Source: UBA1361 sp041656375 | GTDB lineage: Bacteria > Bacillota_I > Bacilli_A > RFN20 > CAG-826 | Length of the DNA stretch: 64,000 nucleotides | NCBI GenBank assembly: GCA_964410505.1 | Contig: CAYPGR010000004.1 | Span: 1 to 64,000 of the forward strand | Direction: 5' to 3' | In this document: piece by piece, positions 43,044 to 52,589 of the stretch | Numbering within the stretch: position 1 is the stretch's first letter | Layout: every line of letters begins with the position of its first letter | Program-made: the position numbers and the translations under genes | Notes under the pieces: generated by a model | Told to the model about the DNA's origin: nothing | Seen by the model: only the letters and a program-made list of their open reading frames with translations | Databases searched by the model: none

Positions 43044-44797
43044 TGGCACGTATTACCTTACTCGATATTGAACTTGCGAACCAAATAGCAGCAGGGGAAG
43101 TCATTGAACGTCCGGCTTCCGTAGTTAAGGAACTCGTTGAAAATAGTATTGATGCTGGTGCTACCCACATTGATATTTTTATTTTTGAAGCAGGGCGGAA
43201 GAAAATCATTGTTCAAGATAATGGGAGTGGAATCCCACAATCGGAACTTGAACTTGCTTTTTCACGGCATGCAACGAGTAAGATTCATAGTGCTTTTGAT
43301 TTATTTCGCATCAAAACGCTTGGGTTTCGAGGTGAAGCCCTCCCAAGTATCGCATCGATCTCTAAAGTCTTTGTAGAAACGGCGATTAAAGGAAGTAGTG
43401 GTTCGAGTGCGACCATTATTAATGGTGACTTTAAAATTGAAGCATCCGCTGCCAGTCAAGGAACCAAAATTGTCGTTGAAGAACTATTCTATAATACCCC
43501 GGCCCGACTCAAATATTTGAAACTCGACTATACGGAAAACGCAGTGACGAGCGAAATTGTCACCAAAATTGCTTTAGCACATCCCCATATTAGTTTTAGC
43601 CTTTCTTTTGATGACAAACTCCGCTTTAAAACGAGTGGTCGAGATGATTTAAAAGAAACAATTATGAGTATTTATGGGCTGAATTATGCAAAAAATATTT
43701 TACCAATCAAGTTTTCAACCAATGATTTTGTCGTGACGGGTTTTCTTGGCAACACGAACTTGGTCCGTGCTAATCGTTATGGTATCATGACAAATCTAAA
43801 TGGTCGTAATGTCTATATGCCGAAAGTGGTCTCGACCATTATTGACGCCTACCACGGATTCATTGCTCCTAGTCGATACCCATTTGTGGTGTTAAATTTT
43901 GAAATTGAACCGGAACTGGTCGATGTTAACGTTCACCCAACAAAAAAAGAGGTTCGCTTTTCAAAAGAAGACCAATTACGTGAGCTTTTACTCCGTGAAA
44001 TCCCCAAAGCATTACGGCATGAAGCCTTTATTCCGCAAACCTTAGTGAGTGAGTTTAAAGCACCACTTACATTTGATGAAACACCAGTTGCTGAACAACT
44101 TTCGTTTAATTTTGTGGAAGAAGAAAAAGACGTTTTTCCACGTGAATTAACCATTAGTGATCTAAGCCCGGACGAAGAAGAGCCTGTGATGGTGACGTTT
44201 CATGAAAATCAATTTCAAGATGTTGTGCCAGTAGCGGCAATTCATCAAACATATATCGTTTGCGAAACAAAAGATGGTGGGTTTTGGCTTATTGATCAAC
44301 ATGCCGCCCATGAGCGGATAAATTATGAGAAGTTCCAAAAAATACTCAATGGGCATCTTCATACCCGACCACTTTTGATCCCTGAAGTGCTTTCCTTTTC
44401 ACATAGTGAGGCAACACTATTTACCCCTGAAGTACTCGAAATCCTCAAAAGCGTCGGACTGGAAGTGCAACTTTTTGGGGAGAATACGCTTCGTGTAACG
44501 GGTGTACCTAATTATACGAGTGAGTACGATGAGATCATTTATATTCAAGATATTATTGAAGAAGTACTAACAAATAAAAAGCTAAATCAAGAAAAATTAC
44601 GAACGAATGCCATTGCAACGATGGCATGCAAAGCATCAATTAAGGCAAAGCATCGTCTCTCACTTCATGAGATGACACATCTTGTTCATGAACTTTTGAC
44701 GTGTCAAAACCCTTATAGCTGTCCCCATGGTCGACCAACCATTATCAAGTTTTCAAAATATGAAATAGAAAAACTATTTAAACGGACGGGAACATGA
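43043..44797 (+). CDS. mutL: DNA mismatch repair endonuclease MutL
   Basis: 584 residues. The N-terminal GHKL ATPase has ENSIDAG, DNGSGI and GFRGEALPS. The C-terminal endonuclease motif is DQHAAHERINYE (about 417), and ACKASIKA and CPHGRPT complete the metal site. The nicking activity fits bacteria without MutH. It overlaps miaA by 4 bases. Confidence 0.97.
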   Translation: MARITLLDIELANQIAAGEVIERPASVVKELVENSIDAGATHIDIFIFEAGRKKIIVQDNGSGIPQSELELAFSRHATSKIHSAFDLFRIKTLGFRGEALPSIASISKVFVETAIKGSSGSSATIINGDFKIEASAASQGTKIVVEELFYNTPARLKYLKLDYTENAVTSEIVTKIALAHPHISFSLSFDDKLRFKTSGRDDLKETIMSIYGLNYAKNILPIKFSTNDFVVTGFLGNTNLVRANRYGIMTNLNGRNVYMPKVVSTIIDAYHGFIAPSRYPFVVLNFEIEPELVDVNVHPTKKEVRFSKEDQLRELLLREIPKALRHEAFIPQTLVSEFKAPLTFDETPVAEQLSFNFVEEEKDVFPRELTISDLSPDEEEPVMVTFHENQFQDVVPVAAIHQTYIVCETKDGGFWLIDQHAAHERINYEKFQKILNGHLHTRPLLIPEVLSFSHSEATLFTPEVLEILKSVGLEVQLFGENTLRVTGVPNYTSEYDEIIYIQDIIEEVLTNKKLNQEKLRTNAIATMACKASIKAKHRLSLHEMTHLVHELLTCQNPYSCPHGRPTIIKFSKYEIEKLFKRTGT

Positions 44798-45678
44798 TTT
44801 TTGTCATAGGTGGCGTAACGGCGGCTGGTAAAAGTAGTCTTGCCTTTAAATTGGCTAAGGCGATTGGCGGCATCATTATTAACGCTGACGCCTATGCATT
44901 TTACCGTGAACTAAATATTGGCACCGCTAAACCAACGGAAGAAGAATTAGCGTCGGTGCCCACTTTTCTCTTTAATAATTTGTCGATTAGTGACCCCTAT
45001 TCCATTTATGATTATCAACAAGATGTGCGACGCTTGATTGCCATTTATGAACAAAGTAAAAGGCCGATTATCCTTGTAGGTGGCAGCGGTCTTTACATTC
45101 GGGCAGCGCTCTATGACTATCGACTTTCACCTAATATTGGGATTGTGATTGAAGATAATTTCGAAGAGAGTAATGCATCACTTCATCAAAGACTTACCTT
45201 GATTGATCCAGTAGCGGCCGCTAAGATTCATCCGAATAACCGTAAGCGAGTTTTACGCGCATTAGCGATTAGTGAAAATCAAAGCCGAACGGAAACCAAT
45301 CATGAACGTCATCTTAAGAGTGGGCCCTTATTTCCTTTTACAATGATTGTCCTGGATGCTTTAAATGAAGTTCTTGAGAGACGGATTCATGAACGGACAA
45401 CGGACATGTTTGTGAGCGGTCTCCGTCAAGAAGTAAACGATATTTGCCAGAAATACCCCCAAAATGCGCAAGGTCTTCAAGCGATTGGCTACAAGGAAAT
45501 CCTGGCTAATCCCTCAATGACTGATGATGAACTCATTGCCCTGATAAGTCTTCGGACGAGACAATATGCGAAACGACAACGTACTTTTTTTCGTCATCAA
45601 TTTTCTAATGCCACTTGGTTTAGCGACCAACATGAGGCATACTTATTCTTAATTAAGAAATATGAGGATTCATTATGA
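44794..45678 (+). CDS. miaA: tRNA dimethylallyltransferase MiaA
   Basis: 294 residues. The P-loop is GGVTAAGKSS, the acceptor-site motif is NADAYAFY (more often ADSxxIY in the family), followed by LNIGTAKPT; GGSGLYIRAALYD and the end segment TRQYAKRQRTFFR are typical. It transfers dimethylallyl groups to A37 of tRNAs, making the substrate for MiaB. In B. subtilis miaA lies further from mutL. Confidence 0.94.
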   Translation: MIFVIGGVTAAGKSSLAFKLAKAIGGIIINADAYAFYRELNIGTAKPTEEELASVPTFLFNNLSISDPYSIYDYQQDVRRLIAIYEQSKRPIILVGGSGLYIRAALYDYRLSPNIGIVIEDNFEESNASLHQRLTLIDPVAAAKIHPNNRKRVLRALAISENQSRTETNHERHLKSGPLFPFTMIVLDALNEVLERRIHERTTDMFVSGLRQEVNDICQKYPQNAQGLQAIGYKEILANPSMTDDELIALISLRTRQYAKRQRTFFRHQFSNATWFSDQHEAYLFLIKKYEDSL

Positions 45679-47276
45679 TGACTAAACCCATTTTAGATGT
45701 TGGAAAAGCCATTGGCTTATGCGCAGATGATTTAGTGATTTATGGCACAACCAAAGCTAAAATTAAAGCGCCTTTTAATCAAGGTGAACCAACTGGGAAG
45801 CTTGTATTAATGACGGCGATTACGCCAACCGCTGCTGGCGAAGGCAAGACCACAATGGCGATTGCCCTCCATGATGCCTTATGGGCCCGTGGCCATCAAA
45901 GTCTTTTATGCTTAAGGGAGCCTTCGCTCGGACCTGTCTTTGGGATTAAAGGTGGGGCAACGGGTGGCGGAAAAGCCAAACTATTTCCAAGTGATGATAT
46001 TAACCTTCATTTTACTGGTGATTTACATGCTTTAACATCAAGCATCAATCTTGTCGCTGCCGTGATTGATAATCATATCTATCAAGGGAATGTATTACAA
46101 CTTGATCCTAAACGTGTGACTTGGAAAAGAGCACTTGACGTGAATGATCGCAGTTTACGACGGATTAAAATTAATTTAGGAACAAATGATGGCCAACCCC
46201 GTTATGATGAGTTTCAAATCACCGTCGCAAGTGAAATGATGGCAATCATGTGCCTGAGTTTAAGTCCAGAAGATTTTAAAACCCGGATCAAAGAAGCAAT
46301 TATTGGTTACAACTTTGCGGGTGAACCGATTCGCCTTGGTGCCCTTGAAATTGAAGATGCGGTCTATCGTCTCATGGAAATGGCGTTATTACCAAATCTT
46401 GTGCAAACGCTAGAAGGGAATCCCGCCCTCGTCCATGGCGGTCCTTTTGCGAATATCGCCCATGGCTGTAATTCTTTAATTGCGACACGTTACGCCCTTA
46501 GTAGGGCCCCAATTGTAGTAACAGAAGCTGGTTTTGCAAGCGAATTAGGGGCTGAAAAATTTTGTGATATTAAATGCCGTATTGGCGGTATCAAACCTCA
46601 TCTTGCCGTTGTGGTTGCGACTATCAAAGCGTTAAAACTACATGGTGGGGTCAGTGAAACAGATTTAAAAATTGAAAATGTTGAAGCGCTAAGATACGGA
46701 TTTCAGAACCTTGTTCAACATATTGAAAATATGAAAAAATTCGGTCTTCAGGTGCTCGTGGCGTTAAATGTATTTAATGATGATTTTACAAATGAAATCA
46801 ATGAATTCACCCGTTTTATGGCTGAAGAAAATTATGCATATTCCCTCGTTACTTCGGTCAAAGATGGTTCGATAGGCGGGCTTGATTTTGCCGATAAGGT
46901 CGTCACCATGCTTAAACACGACAATCAATTCCAATTTCTTTATGATAATAAAGATAACGTCAAATGTAAGATTGGTAAAATTTCCCGAGATCTTTATCGA
47001 GCTGATGGGGTTAAGTATAGCCAACGGGCTTTAAAAGAATTAGCAAATATCGAAGCATTAGGATTCGGGCATCTGCCAGTCTGCATGGCAAAAACACCCC
47101 TTTCCTTTAGCGATAATCCTTTATTAAAGAATGCCCCGAGAGGTTTCAAAATAACCATCCGCGAGTTCCGTCTTAGCGCGGGCGCCGGTTTTATTGTTGC
47201 CTTAACGGGAAAAGTCTTGACGATGCCAGGGTTACCAAAAGTTCCAGCCGCAGTGCGAATGAAAGAAGTGCGATAG
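45675..47276 (+). CDS. fhs: Formate-tetrahydrofolate ligase
   Basis: 533 residues, slightly below the usual 550-560. The P-loop is TPTAAGEGKTT (about 52), followed by LREPSLGPVFGIKGGATGGG, both diagnostic, and HGGPFANIAHGCNS (about 255). It charges formate onto THF for purine and fMet synthesis. It overlaps miaA by 4 bases, which is unusual company and suggests a housekeeping operon built by gene loss. Confidence 0.96.
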   Translation: MMTKPILDVGKAIGLCADDLVIYGTTKAKIKAPFNQGEPTGKLVLMTAITPTAAGEGKTTMAIALHDALWARGHQSLLCLREPSLGPVFGIKGGATGGGKAKLFPSDDINLHFTGDLHALTSSINLVAAVIDNHIYQGNVLQLDPKRVTWKRALDVNDRSLRRIKINLGTNDGQPRYDEFQITVASEMMAIMCLSLSPEDFKTRIKEAIIGYNFAGEPIRLGALEIEDAVYRLMEMALLPNLVQTLEGNPALVHGGPFANIAHGCNSLIATRYALSRAPIVVTEAGFASELGAEKFCDIKCRIGGIKPHLAVVVATIKALKLHGGVSETDLKIENVEALRYGFQNLVQHIENMKKFGLQVLVALNVFNDDFTNEINEFTRFMAEENYAYSLVTSVKDGSIGGLDFADKVVTMLKHDNQFQFLYDNKDNVKCKIGKISRDLYRADGVKYSQRALKELANIEALGFGHLPVCMAKTPLSFSDNPLLKNAPRGFKITIREFRLSAGAGFIVALTGKVLTMPGLPKVPAAVRMKEVR

Positions 47277-47277
47277 A

Positions 47278-47496
47278 ATGGAACTCATTAAAGTATCATT
47301 ATTTGATGAGGTAGAGATGAAAAAGCCCCATCCTTGTATCCATAAATCGCATCGTTTTCAAATTATGATGTTGGGCGCAGATCTCAAACTTCAATGTCTC
47401 GGGTGTGGGAATATTGTCTTAATATCACGCATTAAGTTTAATCAAAAGTATAAAAAGACATTATCCGCAAATCAAGGACCTCTTTTTACTAAATAA
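47278..47496 (+). CDS. DUF951 family protein
   Basis: 72 residues. The family pattern VEMKKPHPC (about 13-21), a central MMLGADLKLQCLGCGN, and an SRIKFNQKYKK end are all present. The three Cys (one in PHPC, two in CLGC) suggest a zinc site. The function is unknown; the family is common next to parB or ychF in Firmicutes. It starts one base after fhs. Confidence 0.88.
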   Translation: MELIKVSLFDEVEMKKPHPCIHKSHRFQIMMLGADLKLQCLGCGNIVLISRIKFNQKYKKTLSANQGPLFTK

Positions 47497-47523
47497 TTGT
47501 ATTTGTAGAATAGGGAGGAACCT

Positions 47524-48147
47524 ATTTTACAAGTTATTAACCTTAAAAAAACATATGACATAAGTGAAGTTCTAAAAGGAATTTCATATACTTTTAAACA
47601 TGGTCATCTTTATGTCCTGGTTGGGAATTCTGGTAGTGGAAAATCAACTTTTTTACATCTTATCGCGCACCTTATTAAACGGTCGGCGGGGGAAATCCGT
47701 TATCAAGATCAGCCGTTATCCCCAAACGCTGTTACTCTCGTGATGCAACAACCCTATTTTCTTGGAGACATTTCAATTAACGACAATTTAAGGATTAGTG
47801 AGATCTTTTCAAAAAAATCGAATAAAGCGATAAAAAAGTCACTCTTCAAGGCTTTTGATCTTGACCAAATAAAGAACCGTAAGGTGTCACTTTGTAGTGG
47901 CGGTGAGAAAGCTCGTGCGAATATCATTCGTGGCCTTTTGACATGCCGCCCGATTATTTTAATTGATGAGCCGACGGCACATTTGGACGCGGAAAATAGT
48001 AAACGAGTGGCCGCGCTTCTTAGCCGCTATGCAAAGCGCTGTATTATGATTGTAACCACGCATCAACCACAATTTTTTCATTTTAGTAATAGTGTTTTTT
48101 TAGCAGTTGATGAAGGGATATTGAAGACCAATCATGATCCGGCTTAA
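47524..48147 (+). CDS. ABC transporter ATPase with apparent AUU start
   Basis: About 207 residues if begun at ATT 47524. The frame is open from 47509 (TAG at 47506), and no ATG, GTG or TTG occurs in frame before 47740, yet codons from 47527 encode a standard ABC start (LQVINLKKTY), Walker A GNSGSGKST (about 37-45), signature CSGGEKAR and Walker B IILIDEPTAHLD. GGGAGG (47513-47518) is correctly spaced for the ATT. Beginning at the GTG at 47740 would remove Walker A. It is the nucleotide-binding subunit for the permease that follows (14-base overlap). Confidence 0.75.
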   Translation: MLQVINLKKTYDISEVLKGISYTFKHGHLYVLVGNSGSGKSTFLHLIAHLIKRSAGEIRYQDQPLSPNAVTLVMQQPYFLGDISINDNLRISEIFSKKSNKAIKKSLFKAFDLDQIKNRKVSLCSGGEKARANIIRGLLTCRPIILIDEPTAHLDAENSKRVAALLSRYAKRCIMIVTTHQPQFFHFSNSVFLAVDEGILKTNHDPA

Positions 48148-49378
48148 GCTATTTAAAACGCTATATAATCGCAATCTAAAAAAGAATCGATTGATGGTTA
48201 TCTTTATGTTACTCACCAATTTTTTATTGGGTTCGTTTGTGCTTTTTCTCGATGCGGATAAAGAGGTCGTGACGCGTCTAGATCAAAGTTATTTAGAACA
48301 TCTTAGTGTGGGAATTTCATCTTATGAAACCCTAACCACAAACAATGAGTTAATTAATGTACGTATGCACCAACGACCTCCTATGGATATCTTAACTTCG
48401 ATGATGACCCATATCGGTTACTTTGAGGTTCGCCCTGATTATGGTCTTCTTTTTGATCACGCAGAATTAATGATGTTTGAAAAAATATTAAACAAGCCAA
48501 CGATTGCGATTCATGCTTTAAAAACGAATGCCATTGGTATCAATCGTTCATTTTATGATGAACTAATTGATGCAGTGCAGCCGCTTGATAGCCTCATCAT
48601 TAATCTCAAAATTGCATTTACCTTAAGTTTGAATGCAACTGATCTCGACATTAATATTAACGAATCCCTTAGCATCTCCTATATTCATGATGAGGCCCCT
48701 TTTTTTCTCACCCCAAAGCTCTACCTTCCACAGTCGATGATTGATGAAAAAATTGGGGGTTACCAGTTATTTGAGGATGTAACGATAAATGATTATTTAC
48801 TTAATTTGCCTAATGATCATCCCTCCAGTGGTTATCAGTTGCTTTGTCATCTTGAATCCAATGCTCAAAAGCAACGCCTCATTTCTCTTGTTGAAGATTT
48901 AAGTGACGACACCTATGGCTATGTGCTGACAGGTGATACGGTGAGCAAACTTCAAAGTGTCAAGGCAATGTTTTTCTACGTAAATCTTTTAGTATCAATC
49001 TTTCTTGTGCTTATTGTTATCGGGTGTATTGTGGTTTACGTGACTATTATTCATACGTCTTTACTCTCTTCGATGCGGCAAATGGCGCTTTTAAGTATTT
49101 GGGGTGCAAAGAAAGGGCAACTGTTCGCACTATTTATCAGTTTGGTAATGTTCAATTTTGTTATGGGATTAAGTGTCTTTCTTCTATTTCCGCCTCTTAT
49201 AACAGCGCTTAACCGCTTTTTATCCTCCTTTCTTCGAATGCCTTTAATCTTCGGTTTCAAATCTTTCCGCATTTTTATTCTTATCACATCGCAATTCGTG
49301 ATTATGACGATACTCTACACCGTGCTTTTCTTCGTGAATAATCGAAAGCCACTCTTGTATTTATTACTAGATGCTTAA
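48134..49378 (+). CDS. ABC transporter permease, FtsX/MacB-like
   Basis: 414 residues. Membrane helices occur at about 18-38 and, near the C-terminus, at about 280-305, 330-352 and 378-402, with a large external domain (about 40-275). This four-helix layout is that of MacB/LolCE-type mechanotransmitter permeases. The substrate is unknown; family members move peptides, lipids or lipoproteins outward or transmit conformational change across the membrane. It overlaps both neighbours. Confidence 0.75.
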   Translation: MIRLKLFKTLYNRNLKKNRLMVIFMLLTNFLLGSFVLFLDADKEVVTRLDQSYLEHLSVGISSYETLTTNNELINVRMHQRPPMDILTSMMTHIGYFEVRPDYGLLFDHAELMMFEKILNKPTIAIHALKTNAIGINRSFYDELIDAVQPLDSLIINLKIAFTLSLNATDLDININESLSISYIHDEAPFFLTPKLYLPQSMIDEKIGGYQLFEDVTINDYLLNLPNDHPSSGYQLLCHLESNAQKQRLISLVEDLSDDTYGYVLTGDTVSKLQSVKAMFFYVNLLVSIFLVLIVIGCIVVYVTIIHTSLLSSMRQMALLSIWGAKKGQLFALFISLVMFNFVMGLSVFLLFPPLITALNRFLSSFLRMPLIFGFKSFRIFILITSQFVIMTILYTVLFFVNNRKPLLYLLLDA

Positions 49379-52073
49379 GATAAAAGATTTAAAATGTCGG
49401 CTTGATGGGTGTGATATTCTTGATATCGATGACTTGCATATAAAGGGGCCCGGCCTCTATATTTTAAGTGGCCCTTCAGGATGCGGAAAAACGACATTAC
49501 TCAATGTCATTGTGGGTTTAGAAAAAAGATATCAGGGGCACGTTCACGTATTTAATCGCGACTACCAAAAGATTAAAGAAAAGGATATTGTTCGCTTGCG
49601 ATCGAGCCATTTTAGTATCTTCTTTCAACATAATGTTTTCCTCGAAGATTTAATGCTTAAGGATAATATTCGACTTTCTCGGGTATATAATCACAAAGAT
49701 CCCCATCATCCTTTTACGCATGAAGTGAATCAATTATGTTCGCAATTAAGAATTTCAAAAGCCGCTTTTCAAAAAGTGAGTACGCTTTCTGGTGGCGAAA
49801 AAACACGAGGTGGCATTGCGCGTGCACTCTCAAAAGTTGTCCCGCTTTACATTTTTGATGAACCGACCGCTGCCCTTGACCGTGAGAATGCGGCCCAAGT
49901 GATGGAACTAATCGACATTAAGGCAAAGACGAGTATTGTGTTGTTGGTCACCCATGATACGACTTTGGCCCAAACTCACGCAAATATTATTTATCATATG
50001 GCTTATGGACGTATTGTCAAAGAAGAAGTGGTTAAACCCGTTCTTAAAAAGGAGGTCCCTTCCGGGCAATTGATTGATTATCGCGAGAATGCGCCCGTTA
50101 TTGCCCATCAGTTAATTAAAGCTAAAAAAAGTCGTCACCTCGTTACCGGGGCAAGCATCAATTTGGGATTAATTGGGATTGGTCTCTCGCTTTTATTAGT
50201 CAGTGCGGTCAATACAAAACTTGTGCAAGCTTTTAAGGGGCAATTTAATGAAGAAACAATCTATATTCGGTCATCTTTTTCACCGCAAGTAAACAAAATT
50301 CTGAGTCCATCTGACGATCAAATTAATCTAGATTTCGGCGGAAATTCGATGATTGGATCGGTCTATTTAAATAACTTTGATCATTTCTTTCCTGATACCA
50401 ATGAGTTAAAGATACATGTTGATCGTTATCAAATTCCCTTGCCTTCTTTCCATATTGGGCTTTTTAATGAGGCGTTATTTTTAGAGGAAGTGAGCTCAGA
50501 TTTAAGTCCTTCAATCACGGTCCTGGCGGACGATGAGTTAGCACTTGTCTTACCGCAAGATGATTTCAAAATCATGCAAAATATCCTCGGACTCCCTTAT
50601 AAAAATAAGATTGATGATTTATCGTTTTATATTAGCCGTAACCCCGTGGTCTTAAACTTAAGTGTTGCGAATAAGTGGTGGGATTATGAGGATAATTTTA
50701 GCTATCTTTTAAAGGCTGTGATGCTCGGGAGCAAGGCTGCGATTGTGCTCAACACCCCTCATCAAGTTCGCCAATTGTTTGAAGAGAAAATGCCCTTTCC
50801 TTCGTCATTAGATCAATTAAAGAATGAGGACTATCCGTGGATTCTTAAAAAACTTAATTATTTATTTTCTATGCGTCCGTTTGATATCTTATGGGATCCC
50901 CAAATGTATCATAAGTATCTCCCCTTTAGCGCGAATAATCGTTTTTTTACCCATCTTAGTGATAATCAGCATTTGAAGCGACGTCTATTACTTTATGAAA
51001 CGCCACCGAAGTTCAATTATGTGGTGACCAGTTTTGAATCCTCTCTTTCACCCACTTTTTATACATTCAATCGTGGCCTGCACTTTATCCCTGAATTGTT
51101 GCTTTTGGGATTTCAAAATAATTTTATGATGAGTAGTGATCCTGTTCTAGTTGAGGATTTTATACGCATCGATAAAAGTTATGTTTCTGTTTTAAATCCA
51201 GAGATAAAACTGGATCCGAAAATAACGAACTTTGGCCTACATCAAAATAGTTTTGGGAGCTTTCATTTCGATAATCTTCAAGGCTTTCATACCCTGGATA
51301 GTATTGGTATTTCTCGTGGCTTAGCCGAGCAATTATTCGGTAGTACGGATGCTCTTGGGAAAGACCTTCATGTGGGTGCGTTAATTGATGTCTATGAAGG
51401 AGAAGAAGGTTATCACAAGGAATATCAAATGATGACGCTTCGCGTTGTAGAAGTGGTTAAACATTCTGGCATAGCCATCTATCAGCATCCATTGTGGCCT
51501 TATCTTCTCTTTAAAGATAAATTTGGTGTTTCACCCTTAGCGCTTGAGTTAACGGGCGCTTTATTTGTTGATGGCATGACTATGGATTCCTTAATATCAG
51601 GGCAGACTTATGAAATTGACCATCCTTATCGATCGTTCAAGGATACGATTGATGAAACAATCAATAACTTAAAGCGTTACACAACGATGGTAGCGTTGGG
51701 ATCTTTTTTATTAAGTGTCCTCATTATTTTCGTGGTCATATATTTACTCATTTCTGAGACGAATGATCAGTTCAGCGGTCTTTATTTAATGGGCTATCCA
51801 AAAGAAGCCATACAAGATGTGGTCACACATTATATTGTCACATTCATCTCGGTGATTTTGATGATCGCTTTGATACAGCTTTTCATCCTGTCGCTTGTGA
51901 TTGAGTTCATCTTAATGGATTTTTTAAAGATCTCTTTTCACTACTCGTTCCATTACCAACCTTATCTTTGGGTATTGGTCCTGACGATGATGGTGTTAAT
52001 AGGGACGCTTTTTTACTTTAAATGGCTAATGAAAGACCATGATCTCTTACAATTTTCGAAACGTGATTTATAA
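49371..52073 (+). CDS. ABC transporter ATPase-permease fusion, MacB-like
   Basis: 900 residues. The N-terminal ABC ATPase (about 1-225) has GPSGCGKTT, LSGGEKTRGGIARAL and YIFDEPTAALD. A membrane helix follows (about 262-285), then a very large external domain (about 290-755), then three helices (about 765-790, 815-842 and 868-892). This is the fused MacB-type half-transporter layout. With the preceding ATPase and permease genes it forms an asymmetric pair of half transporters. The substrate cannot be told. Confidence 0.78.
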   Translation: MLKIKDLKCRLDGCDILDIDDLHIKGPGLYILSGPSGCGKTTLLNVIVGLEKRYQGHVHVFNRDYQKIKEKDIVRLRSSHFSIFFQHNVFLEDLMLKDNIRLSRVYNHKDPHHPFTHEVNQLCSQLRISKAAFQKVSTLSGGEKTRGGIARALSKVVPLYIFDEPTAALDRENAAQVMELIDIKAKTSIVLLVTHDTTLAQTHANIIYHMAYGRIVKEEVVKPVLKKEVPSGQLIDYRENAPVIAHQLIKAKKSRHLVTGASINLGLIGIGLSLLLVSAVNTKLVQAFKGQFNEETIYIRSSFSPQVNKILSPSDDQINLDFGGNSMIGSVYLNNFDHFFPDTNELKIHVDRYQIPLPSFHIGLFNEALFLEEVSSDLSPSITVLADDELALVLPQDDFKIMQNILGLPYKNKIDDLSFYISRNPVVLNLSVANKWWDYEDNFSYLLKAVMLGSKAAIVLNTPHQVRQLFEEKMPFPSSLDQLKNEDYPWILKKLNYLFSMRPFDILWDPQMYHKYLPFSANNRFFTHLSDNQHLKRRLLLYETPPKFNYVVTSFESSLSPTFYTFNRGLHFIPELLLLGFQNNFMMSSDPVLVEDFIRIDKSYVSVLNPEIKLDPKITNFGLHQNSFGSFHFDNLQGFHTLDSIGISRGLAEQLFGSTDALGKDLHVGALIDVYEGEEGYHKEYQMMTLRVVEVVKHSGIAIYQHPLWPYLLFKDKFGVSPLALELTGALFVDGMTMDSLISGQTYEIDHPYRSFKDTIDETINNLKRYTTMVALGSFLLSVLIIFVVIYLLISETNDQFSGLYLMGYPKEAIQDVVTHYIVTFISVILMIALIQLFILSLVIEFILMDFLKISFHYSFHYQPYLWVLVLTMMVLIGTLFYFKWLMKDHDLLQFSKRDL

Positions 52074-52170
52074 AAATGAGTGAATTTCATTCAAATATCG
52101 TCGATTTTTGATGTTTTATTGACCAATTTATTATAATTTTTAACCATTTTGAGAATATCGTACATTCTTG

Positions 52171-52198
52171 TTGTTATTTTATAATTAGTTGTTATAAT
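52171..52198 (+). promoter_or_regulatory. Promoter of cold-shock gene
   Basis: TTGTTA (52171-52176), 16 bases, TATAAT (52193-52198) with a TG extension. The leader is about 45 bases. The AT-rich stretch 52074-52170 holds no other feature I can support. Confidence 0.7.
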
Positions 52199-52249
52199 GA
52201 ATGAGTGTTTACAACACAAATAGACTAATAAGTCATGGAAGGATTACCG

Positions 52250-52447
52250 ATGAAGGGCACTATTAAAATGTTCAACAAGGAAAAAGGCTTTGGATTTATC
52301 CACGCCGAAGACGGCACTGATGTCTTTTTCCACTACTCATCACTCGTTATGGACGGTTTCAAAACCATCACTAACGGTGAACAAGTCGAATTTACTTTAG
52401 AACAATCAGATCGCGGACCAAGAGCTGCGAAAATTGTTAAGTTATAA
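52250..52447 (+). CDS. cspA: Cold-shock protein (Csp)
   Basis: 65 residues from the ATG at 52250, with GGAAGGA upstream. RNA-binding motifs KGFGFI (RNP1) and VFFHYS (RNP2) are intact. It is a single-stranded nucleic acid chaperone. It stands alone with its own promoter and terminator. Confidence 0.95.
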   Translation: MKGTIKMFNKEKGFGFIHAEDGTDVFFHYSSLVMDGFKTITNGEQVEFTLEQSDRGPRAAKIVKL

Positions 52448-52466
52448 TTTAGCTTTGTGAGTTTCT

Positions 52467-52495
52467 AAAAGCCCATCTGAAGAGGTGGGCTTTTT
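52467..52495 (+). terminator. Cold-shock gene terminator
   Basis: AAAAGCCCATCT pairs with AGGTGGGCTTTT across a GAAG loop, then a T run. Confidence 0.9.
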
Positions 52496-52589
52496 CATTT
52501 CTTATTTCAAAAACACATTTGCTTTTGTTATCGTTCTTTATTGCTTATATGTAATATAAGTAATATAATACTACGGAAAGCGAGGGTAT

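Noticed and set aside
44134..44149. parS-like site TTTTCCACGTGAATTA in mutL
   Set aside because: It matches about 12 of 16 positions of the B. subtilis parS and lies in coding sequence. Similar partial CACGTGA cores occur elsewhere (e.g. 19071-19080 in sufB), so it is within chance expectation.
47740..48147. GTG at 47740 as the ABC ATPase start
   Set aside because: It would delete Walker A and the first 72 residues, although these are perfectly conserved in frame upstream with a good ribosome site.
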